Shown here: positions 39,347 through 47,641 of the stretch, in pieces
Position numbering within the stretch: the first letter of the stretch is position 1
Layout: each line of letters begins with the position of its first letter
Assembly (NCBI RefSeq): GCF_004124235.1
Contig: NZ_CP032487.1
Coordinates: 2,294,001-2,358,000, forward strand
Length of the DNA: 64,000 nucleotides
Source: Yersinia hibernica
GTDB lineage: Bacteria; Pseudomonadota; Gammaproteobacteria; Enterobacterales; Enterobacteriaceae
Direction of reading: 5' to 3'
The notes under the pieces: generated by a model
What the model was told of the DNA's origin: nothing
What the model saw: only the letters and a program-made list of their open reading frames with translations
Database searches by the model: none
Position numbers and translations under genes: made by a program

Positions 39347-40048
39347 ATCGGTTACTCATGATGAACAGTACAGCAAATAAAGGCGCACCAACTAGAGCAG
39401 TAAGTATTCCAATGGGGATCTCTGCGTAAGTCAGGGTCCTGGCAATGTTGTCGATGACCAATAAAAACAACGCACCACATACAGCCGAAGCCGGGATCAG
39501 CTTGCTATGGTTGTACCCGACCAGCGTTCTAACCAGATGCGGGATAACCAGACCAACCCAGCCCACCACGCCAGCGATGGTGACTGATGCTGCCACCAAG
39601 ATTGAGGCTGTGATTAGCAAAACTGCATTCAACAATTGTGGGTTCATTCCAGCAATTTTGGCCTCATCATTTCCCAAAGACAACACATTGATTTTCCATC
39701 GAAGTTTGTAGATAACCAGATAACAAATGATGTATAGCGGGATAAGTCCGTAAACCTGCTCTTTGACCAAAGAAGCGAAACTCCCCATAAGCCAGAAGAC
39801 GATAGCCGGGAGTTCGTCCTGTGGATCGGCAACATATTTAATGATTGATACAAAAGACATAAACACCGAAGCCACTATGATGCCCGACAGGATAGTCGTG
39901 AGCTCCCCATTGTTTTTCTTGAAATGGCAAAGTCCCATCACGCATAAAAGGCTGACAATGCCAAAGAAGAAAGAGGAAAAAGCGCTGATTTGTAGTGGAA
40001 AACCTAGCAGTATCCCAAGTGCTGCGCCGAACGCTGCGGGCGGAGACC
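39330..40048 (-). pseudogene. FecCD-type permease, 3' portion cut by an IS
   Basis: The open frame runs from the insertion sequence boundary to the stop at 39330, about 240 residues, with many membrane helices. Typical FecCD blocks are FGAALGILLG, the LPAIVFWLMGSFASL region, GWVGLVIPHLVRTLVGYNHS and the C-terminal EIPIGILTALVGAPLFAVLF. The beginning of the gene is missing; a fragment of a FecCD N-terminal half lies across the IS at 41356-41508. An internal ATG could start a shortened, probably non-functional product. Confidence 0.85.
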
Positions 40049-41355
40049 CTGTAAATAATTCTGTGTAACTGCCACCATATTAAAGGTGATCGCTCAGGCG
40101 GTCACCGAACTCGATAATAAAACGACTCATCGCCAGCCGCCAGTTCTGGATCGGCATACTCCATTTTTTTGAAGCATCCTTGATCGCCAGATAAATAACC
40201 TTTCTCACTGAGTCGTCTGTCGGGAACACTTTGCGCTTTTTGATAGCTGCACGGATCACGCTGTTCAGCGATTCGATAGCATTAGTGGTGTAGATGGCTT
40301 TGCGGATGTCGGGCGGGTAGCCAAAGAACGTATTGAGATTTCCCCAGTGCGCACGCCAGCTTTTGCTGATTTGCGGGTATTTATCGTCCCAGGTTGCCGC
40401 GAAGTTATCCAGCGCCATCAGTGCCGCCGCTTCTGTCGGAGCCTGATACACCGTTTTCAGTCCGCTGGTGACGGCTTTGTAGTCCTTCCACGACACGTAT
40501 TTCAGGCTGTTGCGCACCATGTGAATGATGCAAAGCTGGATATGCGTCTGTGGATACACGCTGTTTATCGCATCCGGGAAGCCTTTCAGGCCGTCCACAC
40601 AGGCAATCAGAATATCCTGAAGGCCCCGGTTTTTAAGCTCCGTCAGCACACTGAGCCAGAACTTCGCCCCTTCGTTTTCAGCCAGCCACATGCCCAGAAG
40701 TTCTTTCTGACCTTCAGTATTAATGCCGAGAGCGAGGAACACCGCTTTGTTTATCACGCTACCACTTTGACGAACTTTCACCACGATACAGTCAAGATAA
40801 ACAATGGGATACAGCGCATCCAGAGGCCGACTTTGCCATTCAGCAACCTGTTCTTTAACCGCATCGGTGACTTTAGATATCAGCGTGGGTGACACGTCCG
40901 CATCGTACATTTCCTTGAATGTGGCGACGATTTCACGGGTTGTCATGCCTTTGGCGTACAGGGACAAAATCTGGCTGTCCATCTGCGTGATACGCGTCTG
41001 ATTTTTCTTGATAAGCTGTGGCTCGAAGGTATTTTCACGGTCACGAGGCGTGCTCAGTTCAATCTCGCCATCGTCGCACAGCAGCGTTTTGGATGAATAG
41101 CCGTTGCGGGTATTTGAACCGGTTTTTGGGGCATTTTTCTCGTGTCCGAGGTGTTCAGTCAGCTCTGCATTGAGCGCTGTTTCGACGGTAAGCTTCGTCA
41201 GCATACGGGAAAACGCATTGAGATCGGCCTCGGTTTTGAGGCCTTTAGCCAGTTCTGCAGCGAGAGCTTTAAGTTTCTTCTCGTCCATAATTTGCCTGTC
41301 TCCGTTGTTGGAGTGAACATATCAAAAACAGGCAATTACACAATTTTAATTACAG
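40049..41355 (-). mobile_element. IS256-family insertion sequence (IS285/IS1414-like)
   Basis: About 1.3 kb. Imperfect terminal inverted repeats: read inward, CTGTAAATAATTCTGTGTAA at the left and CTGTAATTAAAATTGTGTAA at the right, about 20 of 25 bases matching over the longer repeat. It encodes one transposase. I could not find a matching 8-9 bp target duplication, and the permease sequences either side do not join cleanly, so a rearrangement may have followed insertion. End positions are good to a few bases. Confidence 0.85.
40080..41288 (-). CDS. IS256-family transposase
   Basis: DDE mutator-type transposase of 402 residues, full length for IS285-type elements. It starts MDEKKLKALAAELAKGLKTE and has the family stretch IQLCIIHMVRNSLKYVSWKD; acidic catalytic residues include VYLDCIVVKVR and IACVDGLKGFPDA. 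The end is FGDRLSDHL. No frameshift is visible, so it may be active. Confidence 0.93.
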   Translation of the reverse strand: MDEKKLKALAAELAKGLKTEADLNAFSRMLTKLTVETALNAELTEHLGHEKNAPKTGSNTRNGYSSKTLLCDDGEIELSTPRDRENTFEPQLIKKNQTRITQMDSQILSLYAKGMTTREIVATFKEMYDADVSPTLISKVTDAVKEQVAEWQSRPLDALYPIVYLDCIVVKVRQSGSVINKAVFLALGINTEGQKELLGMWLAENEGAKFWLSVLTELKNRGLQDILIACVDGLKGFPDAINSVYPQTHIQLCIIHMVRNSLKYVSWKDYKAVTSGLKTVYQAPTEAAALMALDNFAATWDDKYPQISKSWRAHWGNLNTFFGYPPDIRKAIYTTNAIESLNSVIRAAIKKRKVFPTDDSVRKVIYLAIKDASKKWSMPIQNWRLAMSRFIIEFGDRLSDHL

Positions 41356-41508
41356 TCTCGCGGCGGAAGATGTACCGAGCACATCCGGGCTAGCCAGTGC
41401 ATTTCGCAACACCGCTTGATACGTCACGCCTGCTACTGATAGCCCTGCCCCTACCATCATTACGGCAATAATCCTTGGCAACCGTAGATTGCATATAACC
41501 GAGAATCC
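41356..41508 (-). pseudogene. Fragment of a FecCD-type permease between two ISs
   Basis: The minus strand encodes about 50 residues including LRLPRIIAVMMVGAGLSVAG and VTYQAVLRNALASPDVLGTS, the classical FecCD N-terminal block. It is flanked by the IS256-family element on one side and the IS1-family element on the other, and it lacks both a start and a continuation. It probably comes from the same permease as 39330-40048, although overlap near SSAA/PPAA means a second permease cannot be excluded. Confidence 0.8.
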
Positions 41509-41537
41509 TGGGTCACGTATTCAATGTGTAGATAGGG

Positions 41538-41984
41538 TCATTGCAGGTAATGCTCACGCTCAATGAACGTGCCGATTATCTTGTCATGCATTTCTGCCGA
41601 TTTTGAGTACCCAGGCGTTTTGCGATTCAGTCGTTTTAACCGGTTACGAAGATTCAGGTTTTCGCGTTCAATCCGCTGGGTGTAAAGCTTACCTGTGATG
41701 TCTTTTGTAGCCGGTAACATCTCATAAGCACTGAAGTTGTCTGTACACCAGAAGGCGACTCTGAAGCCCGACAGTAAACCCAGTAATTTGCACTGCGTCA
41801 TTTTGCTCCTGCGCCCAAAAGCATGAGCAACAATACGTTTGAGACGAGGCTCCCATGCATACCACAGCCAACGCTGACGCTTTTTATTGCCAACAAACGA
41901 CCACATTTCATCAACTTCACAGATAAGCTGAATTTGCAGGTTATCCAGAGGAAGCGTGGTTACAACTCTCGGCGAGAGTTTTTT
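41538..41984 (-). CDS. insB: IS1-family InsB (frameshifted part of the transposase)
   Basis: The frame continues from the slippery AAAAAAC (41978-41984) to a stop at 41538. It holds the IS1 transposase catalytic region: VDEMWSFVGNKKRQRWLWYA, then FWCTDNFSAYEMLP and RIERENLNLRNRLKRLNRKT. It is normally made only as an InsAB' fusion by -1 frameshifting. An internal ATG at 41906 gives a 122-codon frame. Confidence 0.85.
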   Translation of the reverse strand, partial: KKLSPRVVTTLPLDNLQIQLICEVDEMWSFVGNKKRQRWLWYAWEPRLKRIVAHAFGRRSKMTQCKLLGLLSGFRVAFWCTDNFSAYEMLPATKDITGKLYTQRIERENLNLRNRLKRLNRKTPGYSKSAEMHDKIIGTFIEREHYLQ

Positions 41985-42235
41985 AGTGTGCGCACAACGG
42001 CATTAATGCTGATATGTAAAGCTCGGGCAGTGTCTCGAATACCGGCATTGTTCATTGCAAGGTCGACAATTTGTGATTTCATGCCGGGTTGGCAGGCGCG
42101 ATAAGCATAATCGAGCTGGAAAGTACGGCAGCACGACTGGCACCGATAGCGCTGAAGTTTGGCCTTACCCAGGCCATGCTTTTTAACAGATTCGATTTGC
42201 TCACAAAACGGGCATTTTACGTCAACTTTAGCCAT
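41960..42235 (-). CDS. insA: IS1-family InsA
   Basis: DNA-binding protein of about 91 residues, starting MAKVDVKCPFCEQ, with a zinc-finger-like CPFC...CQSCC and a helix-turn-helix (RDTARALHISINAVVRTLK). It binds the IS ends and represses transposition. Its C-terminal end overlaps the slippery site that leads into insB. Confidence 0.87.
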   Translation of the reverse strand: MAKVDVKCPFCEQIESVKKHGLGKAKLQRYRCQSCCRTFQLDYAYRACQPGMKSQIVDLAMNNAGIRDTARALHISINAVVRTLKNSRREL

Positions 42236-42385
42236 CAGATGCACACTTCAAAAAGAGTGATTCTACCGCATGATCAACACATTGAATACTTGACCCCTAG
42301 CCTTATATTTACCGTTCTTCGTTAAAGCTTTATTGAGTCAATCGGACATATCATATAATTAGCGTAACTTCTGACTGGAGAATAT

Positions 42386-42646
42386 ATGAATGAACTCACC
42401 CGCTGCACCCTACTGCCCTTACTGTGGCTCTGTGCTACTCAGGTATACGCTTTCCAAAGCACACCGACAGAACAGCCCTTCGCTACAAAACAATCCGTAA
42501 ATTCGGAGCAAAACATTCAGGAATATAGTTACTCTGACAAACATGAACCGTTGCAAACAACACCCTTAGGGGGCTGTAGTGCTAGCCCGATCCCAGGATG
42601 TAATTACCCAACGCAATCGGATTCCGATTTTCACCAGAAGGAATGA
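42386..42646 (+). CDS. Small exported protein of unknown function (86 residues)
   Basis: A good Sec signal peptide (about 1-22, LLPLLWLCATQVYA) is followed by a polar, Gln/Ser/Thr-rich mature chain with two cysteines in GGCSASPIPGCNYP. GGAG lies 6 bases before the ATG. I do not recognise the family. It stands alone right of the IS1-family element; two cysteines close together suggest a disulphide in the periplasm. Confidence 0.65.
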   Translation: MNELTRCTLLPLLWLCATQVYAFQSTPTEQPFATKQSVNSEQNIQEYSYSDKHEPLQTTPLGGCSASPIPGCNYPTQSDSDFHQKE

Positions 42647-43120
42647 GTGTCATGTATACTAAAACAAGCACCTAAAGGTCTCCTTCAGGTGTTGAGAGTC
42701 AGCTTTGAGCGAAAAGCTGAAATTGGCAACTGTTCTAACCACTGATTATGGCATCACTAAAATCGCGGTGTGTTAATCAGCGGTGAGCAAGGCAGTCCGC
42801 TTGGAAAACCGAATTTATCCTACGCTAAGACTAACCTACGGCTTTATGACGAAATTTTTCTTAGATTAGATAGGAAGCCATGCTGTTTTATGATCTGATA
42901 ATTCATGCCCTTGTCTGCAATCACAAATCGAGCCTGAAACGATACCTCGATTCTTCCCCATAAGGCCTAAGATAAGCGCCTGTTCAAATCATTTTTTCAC
43001 TGCCTTCGCAATTCCCAATATTAATGAATGTTATTCATAGTCCCTATCCTCCCCTCGGTGATTATCAGCGAGCTTAAACCCGTTAATATGCCCTTATCTC
43101 TTCATGTCCAACGGATTACC
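42647..43120. other. Intergenic region before the Bcr-type exporter
   Basis: About 470 bases with no convincing gene. It contains the exporter promoter region. Nothing else specific was recognised. Confidence 0.45.
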
Positions 43121-44341
43121 ATGCTTAATCAACAGACACGTACACAGTCAGCTACAGCTAACAATACAGGTCTATCATTTCTACTCATTCTGAGCGCCCT
43201 GATGGCTGTTACCTCTTTATCAACCGACATCTATCTTCCGGCTATGCCCGTCATGGCAAAGGATTTACAGGGTGATGCAGAGCTGACAATCACAGGGTTC
43301 CTTATCGGCTTTTGCATTGCACAACTGATTTGGGGACCGATTAGCGATCGTTATGGGCGTCGACTGCCGCTGTTTATCGGTTTAGGTCTATTCATCATCG
43401 GCTCGGTGGGCTGCGCGTTATCAACAGATATCGTGCAAATAGTCTTCTGGCGTGTTTTTCAGGCGTTAGGTGCCTGTACTGGGCCGATGTTGGCACGAGC
43501 AATGATCCGTGACCTGTTTAGCCGCACTCGCGCAGCACAAATGCTTTCGACACTGATGATCATCATGGCTATCGCGCCGATTGCCGGGCCCCTGATCGGC
43601 GGGCAGATGATTAAAGTCACCTCGTGGCATGCTATTTTCTGGCTGCTGGCGATTATCGGAACATTAATGCTGATGTCTTTATTCTGGTTACCCGAAACAT
43701 TACCTGCCGAAAAACGCTCGCAAGCCTCCGTAACCACAGCTTTTCAGAACTACTATTCCTTGCTAACCAATGCCAAATACATGCGGTTTACGCTATGCCT
43801 GACGTTCTACTACGTTGCAGCCTACGCCTTTATCACGGGCTCTCCGTTTGTGTACATCACGTACTTCGGCGTTGACCCGCAGCATTACGGTTGGCTGTTT
43901 GCAGTAAACATTGTTGGACTGATGGCGGTGAGCATGGTCAACAGACGTCTGGTTCACCGCTACCCACTGGAAGCGTTGCTCAGGAATGCCGTATTCATCG
44001 CCGCTATTGCGGCGATAGTGCTGGCGGTCACCACCGGCCTGGGTGTGGGTGGAATTACCGTGATTGTCGGCGCTGTATTCGTGTTCTTCTCTATGAATGG
44101 CATCATCGCGGCGACATCCACGGCTTGTGCTTTGGACGCAGTGCCTAATGTGGCTGGCTCCGCGTCGGCGCTAATGGGCGCGTTACAATACGGCAGCGGC
44201 ATCATCTCTTCACTGCTTCTTGCCCTGTTCAGTGATGGCACACCATGGACGATAGGCTGGATAATTGCGTTGTTTACAGCAGCCAGCGCCTTGATGGCAT
44301 TGACTGTTCAGGTAAAAAACAACTATCCCCTGCCCGAATGA
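43121..44341 (+). CDS. Bcr/CflA-type multidrug MFS exporter
   Basis: Major facilitator protein of about 406 residues with 12 helices. Motifs: TDIYLPAMPVMAKDL (Bcr/CflA), the MFS motif A in GPISDRYGRRLPL, and RVFQALGACTGPMLARAMIRD. It is an inner-membrane drug/proton antiporter. The start is taken at Met32 of the longest frame (MLNQQTRTQS); upstream ATGs at 43028 and 43088 exist without good ribosome sites. It precedes the redox module, convergent with the secreted hydrolase gene. Confidence 0.88.
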   Translation: MLNQQTRTQSATANNTGLSFLLILSALMAVTSLSTDIYLPAMPVMAKDLQGDAELTITGFLIGFCIAQLIWGPISDRYGRRLPLFIGLGLFIIGSVGCALSTDIVQIVFWRVFQALGACTGPMLARAMIRDLFSRTRAAQMLSTLMIIMAIAPIAGPLIGGQMIKVTSWHAIFWLLAIIGTLMLMSLFWLPETLPAEKRSQASVTTAFQNYYSLLTNAKYMRFTLCLTFYYVAAYAFITGSPFVYITYFGVDPQHYGWLFAVNIVGLMAVSMVNRRLVHRYPLEALLRNAVFIAAIAAIVLAVTTGLGVGGITVIVGAVFVFFSMNGIIAATSTACALDAVPNVAGSASALMGALQYGSGIISSLLLALFSDGTPWTIGWIIALFTAASALMALTVQVKNNYPLPE

Positions 44342-44463
44342 TTTTATGAATTTCATTCATAGTGGCTATTAATCAGGCGTAATTATCTTTCATCCCGACT
44401 CCGTTAATCTGAACGATAAATTCTGGATAAGTCGATACCCGCCGGGGTATCGACAGATGCGGA

Positions 44464-45513
44464 TTAAATATTCTTATCGAAGAAGACGTCTAACTTTTGC
44501 ATTGCCTGGTCAACGTATTTTGGCACCCAATACGTCTCGATATGGGTAGCGCCATCGATTAGGAAGAGTTCTTTGTCCTTCGTACCGGTGGCTTTCGCGA
44601 ACGCATCTTCGGTCATATAGAGCGTATCCGCTTTTGTACCGGCAATCATCAGCAGTGGTTTATTGATGAGATTGATATGGTCCGTTACGTCAAAGCGCAT
44701 CAAATCCAGAAGACTGCTGGTGGTGTATTTAAACGTGGAGTTCGGGTGGGCGTGGGTTTTCCAGTAGTACTCGTAGCCCTGGCGGTACAAGGCAAAAGGT
44801 AATTTAGCAATCTGTTCATCAGTCAGGTTGGCATCGCCGGAGTAAAGCACTTCTCCTCCGACTGCTTCCTGAGCACGTGCCTCAGAAGCCTGCTGAAGAC
44901 GCTGCTGGATAGTATCCAGCTGTGAATCCTGCATACCGTTGCGGCGCACAAGGCCTGAATTAAACATGCTGATGGTTGCTATCGATTTGAACCGCTTGTC
45001 AGTTTCAGCCGCAACAAGTGAATACCCGCCACCTCCGCAAATACCCAGCAGACCAAGGCGGGCGGTATCTACACCAGGATACTGACTGATGTAGTCAGCC
45101 ATGCCGTGGATATCCTCAATGCGATTAGCGGGTTTATCCACGCTGCGAGGCATCCCACCGCTGGCGCCCTGATAAGCCGCGTCGGCGGTAATCGTGATGT
45201 AGCCCTGCTCGGCGAGACGCTGGGCATATAACCCGGCGACCTGTTCTTTTACGCCGCCATTTGGATGTGCAACCACCACGGCAGGATATTTTTTGGCGGG
45301 ATCGTAGTTAGCAGGGGTATAGACATTCGCAGCAATCTGGATGCCATGCAGATCGTATTTCACGGGATGAATGTTGACCTTGCCTTTAAGGTTCTCGGTG
45401 ATGGCACCGTCATAGGTCAGTGTGAATGGATTTTTTTTGTAATCAGCCGCATTGACTGAGGTCACTCCGGCCATTGCCGTGAGTAGCATTGCACTGATAA
45501 GCGTGAATTTCAT
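44464..45513 (-). CDS. Exported alpha/beta-hydrolase with Cys nucleophile
   Basis: Sec signal peptide (MKFTLISAMLLTAMAGVTSV, cleavage near NAA). The mature 325 residues form an alpha/beta-hydrolase of the DLH/acetyl-esterase-like group. The nucleophile elbow reads GICGGGG, with Cys in place of the usual Ser; the Asp is probably in IAGTKADT and the His in DGATHIET. GGGAG lies upstream of the ATG at 45513, so I prefer it over 45519. It is divergent from the Tat reductase across a 250-base region with regulator boxes. Substrate unknown. Confidence 0.83.
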   Translation of the reverse strand: MKFTLISAMLLTAMAGVTSVNAADYKKNPFTLTYDGAITENLKGKVNIHPVKYDLHGIQIAANVYTPANYDPAKKYPAVVVAHPNGGVKEQVAGLYAQRLAEQGYITITADAAYQGASGGMPRSVDKPANRIEDIHGMADYISQYPGVDTARLGLLGICGGGGYSLVAAETDKRFKSIATISMFNSGLVRRNGMQDSQLDTIQQRLQQASEARAQEAVGGEVLYSGDANLTDEQIAKLPFALYRQGYEYYWKTHAHPNSTFKYTTSSLLDLMRFDVTDHINLINKPLLMIAGTKADTLYMTEDAFAKATGTKDKELFLIDGATHIETYWVPKYVDQAMQKLDVFFDKNI

Positions 45514-45593
45514 GGTCATCTCCCGATGAGTGTCGGCCTGGTTAGTCAGGCTCGCGGAATCAAATTTGCAGGCTCAGATTAGGCGGAGAGGGC

Positions 45594-45629
45594 TGTCAGC
45601 ATCGTGACAAGGAAATAACATTTTTGTCA
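45594..45629. promoter_or_regulatory. Extra TGTCA/TGACA half-sites facing the hydrolase gene
   Basis: TGTCA-N6-TGACA at 45594-45609 and a further TTGTCA at 45624-45629. They are the same half-sites as in the main box 30 bases to the right, placed nearer the hydrolase start. Possibly bound by the same regulator. Confidence 0.4.
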
Positions 45630-45657
45630 GGAAACAGGCTGGGATGGGAAAGCATTT

Positions 45658-45685
45658 CTGACAGCGCTGTCAGGTAGCCGTCAGC
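45658..45685 (+). promoter_or_regulatory. Regulator box 1 (upstream of Tat aldo-keto reductase)
   Basis: CTGACA-GCGC-TGTCAG palindrome followed at fixed distance by CGTCAGC. It contains the direct repeat CTGTCAG-GTAG-CCGTCAG, 7-4-7, the PhoB-type spacing. It lies about 80 bases before the reductase start. Boxes at 49068 and 59558 share the same layout. Confidence 0.75.
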
Positions 45686-45764
45686 TTTATGTTGGCAATC
45701 ACAACGCAGAATGGTCTCGCTTAAATGAGAGTCATGTTTAATTTTCTGAGAAACGGAGCGATCA

Positions 45765-46931
45765 ATGAAAAGCCAGAATGCCCCAACAATGCCAGAGCGG
45801 CGCAAGCTATTAGTCGCCGGGGCCGGTATTGCCGCCGCCTCGCTGATTCCGCACGTATCAGCGGCGAACCAATCCTCTCAGAGCGATTCCTCCCGACAAA
45901 CCAGCCAACGCAATGCTGCTCCGGGCAAGCGTAAACTCGGGAAGCTGGAAGTTTCTGCCGTCGGTCTGGGCGTGCAGAACATGAGTCGCAAATACGACAC
46001 TTCCGTTCCCTGGCGTCCCGAGATGATCAATGTTATCCACCGGGCATTTGATGAAGGGGTAACGTTTTTCGACGCTGCTGAAGCCTACGGCCCGTTTGAA
46101 GTCGAAAAAATTCTCGGGGAAGGCATCGCCTCGTTCAGGGACAAAATCGTTATCGCCACCAAGTTTGGCTGGAACATTGACCAACAGACGGGTAAGCGTC
46201 TGCCGGGCCTTAACAGCAGGCCTGAGCATATCAGGCAGGTCGTCGACAATATGCTCAAACGCCTGCGTACCGATCGTATCGATTTACTGTATCAACACCG
46301 GGTTGATCCGCAGATCCCTATCGAAGATGTCGCCGATGTGGTGAAAGATTTAATGGATCAAGGAAAAGTCCTGCACTGGGGTCTGTCTGAAATGGGCATC
46401 AACACGTTGAGGCGCGCCCATGCAGCATTACCCGTGACCGCCGTACAAAGTGAGTACTCCATGCTCTGGCGTGGCCCTGAAAAACAGGTGCTTCCAGTGT
46501 GTGAAGAACTGGGCATTGGGTTCGTGCCATGGAGTCCACTCGGCGTGCAGTTTTTAACGGGCTGGATTGATGAGAATACCCGGTTCGCTGCCGGTGATTT
46601 CCGCGCGACAGAAACACGCTTCTCGCCTGATAACCTGCCACATAACTTACAGCTGGTGGCGCTACTGAAATCCTGGGCAATAAGAAAAAATGCCGCACCG
46701 GGGCAGATTGCACTGGCATGGCTCCTGGCCCGTAAACCGTGGATTGTTCCCATTCCTGGCACCACCAATAAAGACCATATGCTGCAAAACACAGCGGCTA
46801 CCGGCGTGTCGCTGACTTCCGCCGAGATGACCGAACTCACCCGCTCACTGGACGCCATCACTATCCAGGGTCAACGTCTGCCGGATGCTGTGCAGGTTTA
46901 TTCTGATGTTGAAGCACCGATGAAAAGTTAA
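45765..46931 (+). CDS. Tat-exported aldo-keto reductase
   Basis: Aldo-keto reductase of 388 residues with a Tat-type leader: [19 protein letters not shown] near residues 11-29, then a Ser/Gln-rich linker. The catalytic tetrad is visible as Asp in [11 protein letters not shown] with its Tyr, Lys in IATKFGW, and His in LLYQHRVDP. The C-terminal cofactor segment is [13 protein letters not shown]. It is closely related to the cytosolic reductase at 56714 but carries the leader, so it should be exported folded with its nicotinamide cofactor. It is followed 14 bases later by the response regulator gene, so they share an operon. Confidence 0.85.
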   Translation: MKSQNAPTMPERRKLLVAGAGIAAASLIPHVSAANQSSQSDSSRQTSQRNAAPGKRKLGKLEVSAVGLGVQNMSRKYDTSVPWRPEMINVIHRAFDEGVTFFDAAEAYGPFEVEKILGEGIASFRDKIVIATKFGWNIDQQTGKRLPGLNSRPEHIRQVVDNMLKRLRTDRIDLLYQHRVDPQIPIEDVADVVKDLMDQGKVLHWGLSEMGINTLRRAHAALPVTAVQSEYSMLWRGPEKQVLPVCEELGIGFVPWSPLGVQFLTGWIDENTRFAAGDFRATETRFSPDNLPHNLQLVALLKSWAIRKNAAPGQIALAWLLARKPWIVPIPGTTNKDHMLQNTAATGVSLTSAEMTELTRSLDAITIQGQRLPDAVQVYSDVEAPMKS

Positions 46932-46945
46932 GAGGAAGTCCCGTT

Positions 46946-47626
46946 ATGCGCCTGTTGTTAGTCGAAGATGAAGAAAAAACGTCAACCTATCTCAACCGTG
47001 CGTTGAGTGAGTCCGGATTTACGGTAGATGTCTCTGCAGACGGAGCTGAAGGTCTTCATTACGCGCTGGAGTTCGACTACGACGCGATAATACTGGATGT
47101 GATGCTGCCGGGGATGGATGGCTACCGGGTGCTCGAGGGTGTGCGAGCAGCCAAACAGACGCCGGTGCTGATGCTCTCGGCACGGGGATCGGTTGACGAG
47201 CGCGTGAAAGGGCTTCGTCTTGGCGCGGATGATTATCTCCCTAAGCCCTTTTCGCTTATTGAGCTGGTGGCGCGTATTCAGGCACTGGTGCGTCGCCGCG
47301 CTACGGATGGCGCAGACATCACTCAGCTGCAAATTCACGATCTGCATCTCGACTTACTGGCTCGCCGCGTATTTCGCGCCGGAACGCGACTGGAACTGAC
47401 TGCGAAAGAGTTTTCCCTGCTGAGCCTTCTGGCCCGGCATCAGGGAGAGATACTGTCAAAGATGATGATAGCTGAGCAGATATGGGACATGAATTTCGAC
47501 AGTGATGCCAACGTGGTTGAAGTGGCCATTAAACGCCTGCGAGCCAAAGTGGATGCGCCGTTCGACGTCAAACTGCTGCATACCGTTCGTGGCATGGGTT
47601 ATGTCCTCGAAGTACGGTCCGAATAA
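46946..47626 (+). CDS. OmpR-family response regulator, CusR/HprR-like
   Basis: Response regulator of 226 residues. The receiver has the acidic pair in VEDEEKT, phosphoacceptor Asp in ILDVMLPG and Lys in YLPKPFS. The winged helix includes [20 protein letters not shown] and [20 protein letters not shown], very like CusR and HprR (YedW). GAGGAA precedes the ATG. It is co-transcribed with the kinase and probably binds the CTGACA-N4-TGTCA boxes in this island. Confidence 0.93.
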   Translation: MRLLLVEDEEKTSTYLNRALSESGFTVDVSADGAEGLHYALEFDYDAIILDVMLPGMDGYRVLEGVRAAKQTPVLMLSARGSVDERVKGLRLGADDYLPKPFSLIELVARIQALVRRRATDGADITQLQIHDLHLDLLARRVFRAGTRLELTAKEFSLLSLLARHQGEILSKMMIAEQIWDMNFDSDANVVEVAIKRLRAKVDAPFDVKLLHTVRGMGYVLEVRSE

Positions 47627-47641
47627 ATGAAGGGGATAAAC

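Larger units (their letters stand above)
41510..42296 (-). mobile_element. IS1-family insertion sequence
   Basis: About 787 bp with terminal inverted repeats GGGTCACGTATTCAATGTGT and GGGTCAAGTATTCAATGTGT (inward). It carries insA and insB with an A6C slippery site between them, the IS1 arrangement. The sequence is clearly different from canonical E. coli IS1. No clear target duplication is visible at its ends. Confidence 0.85.
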
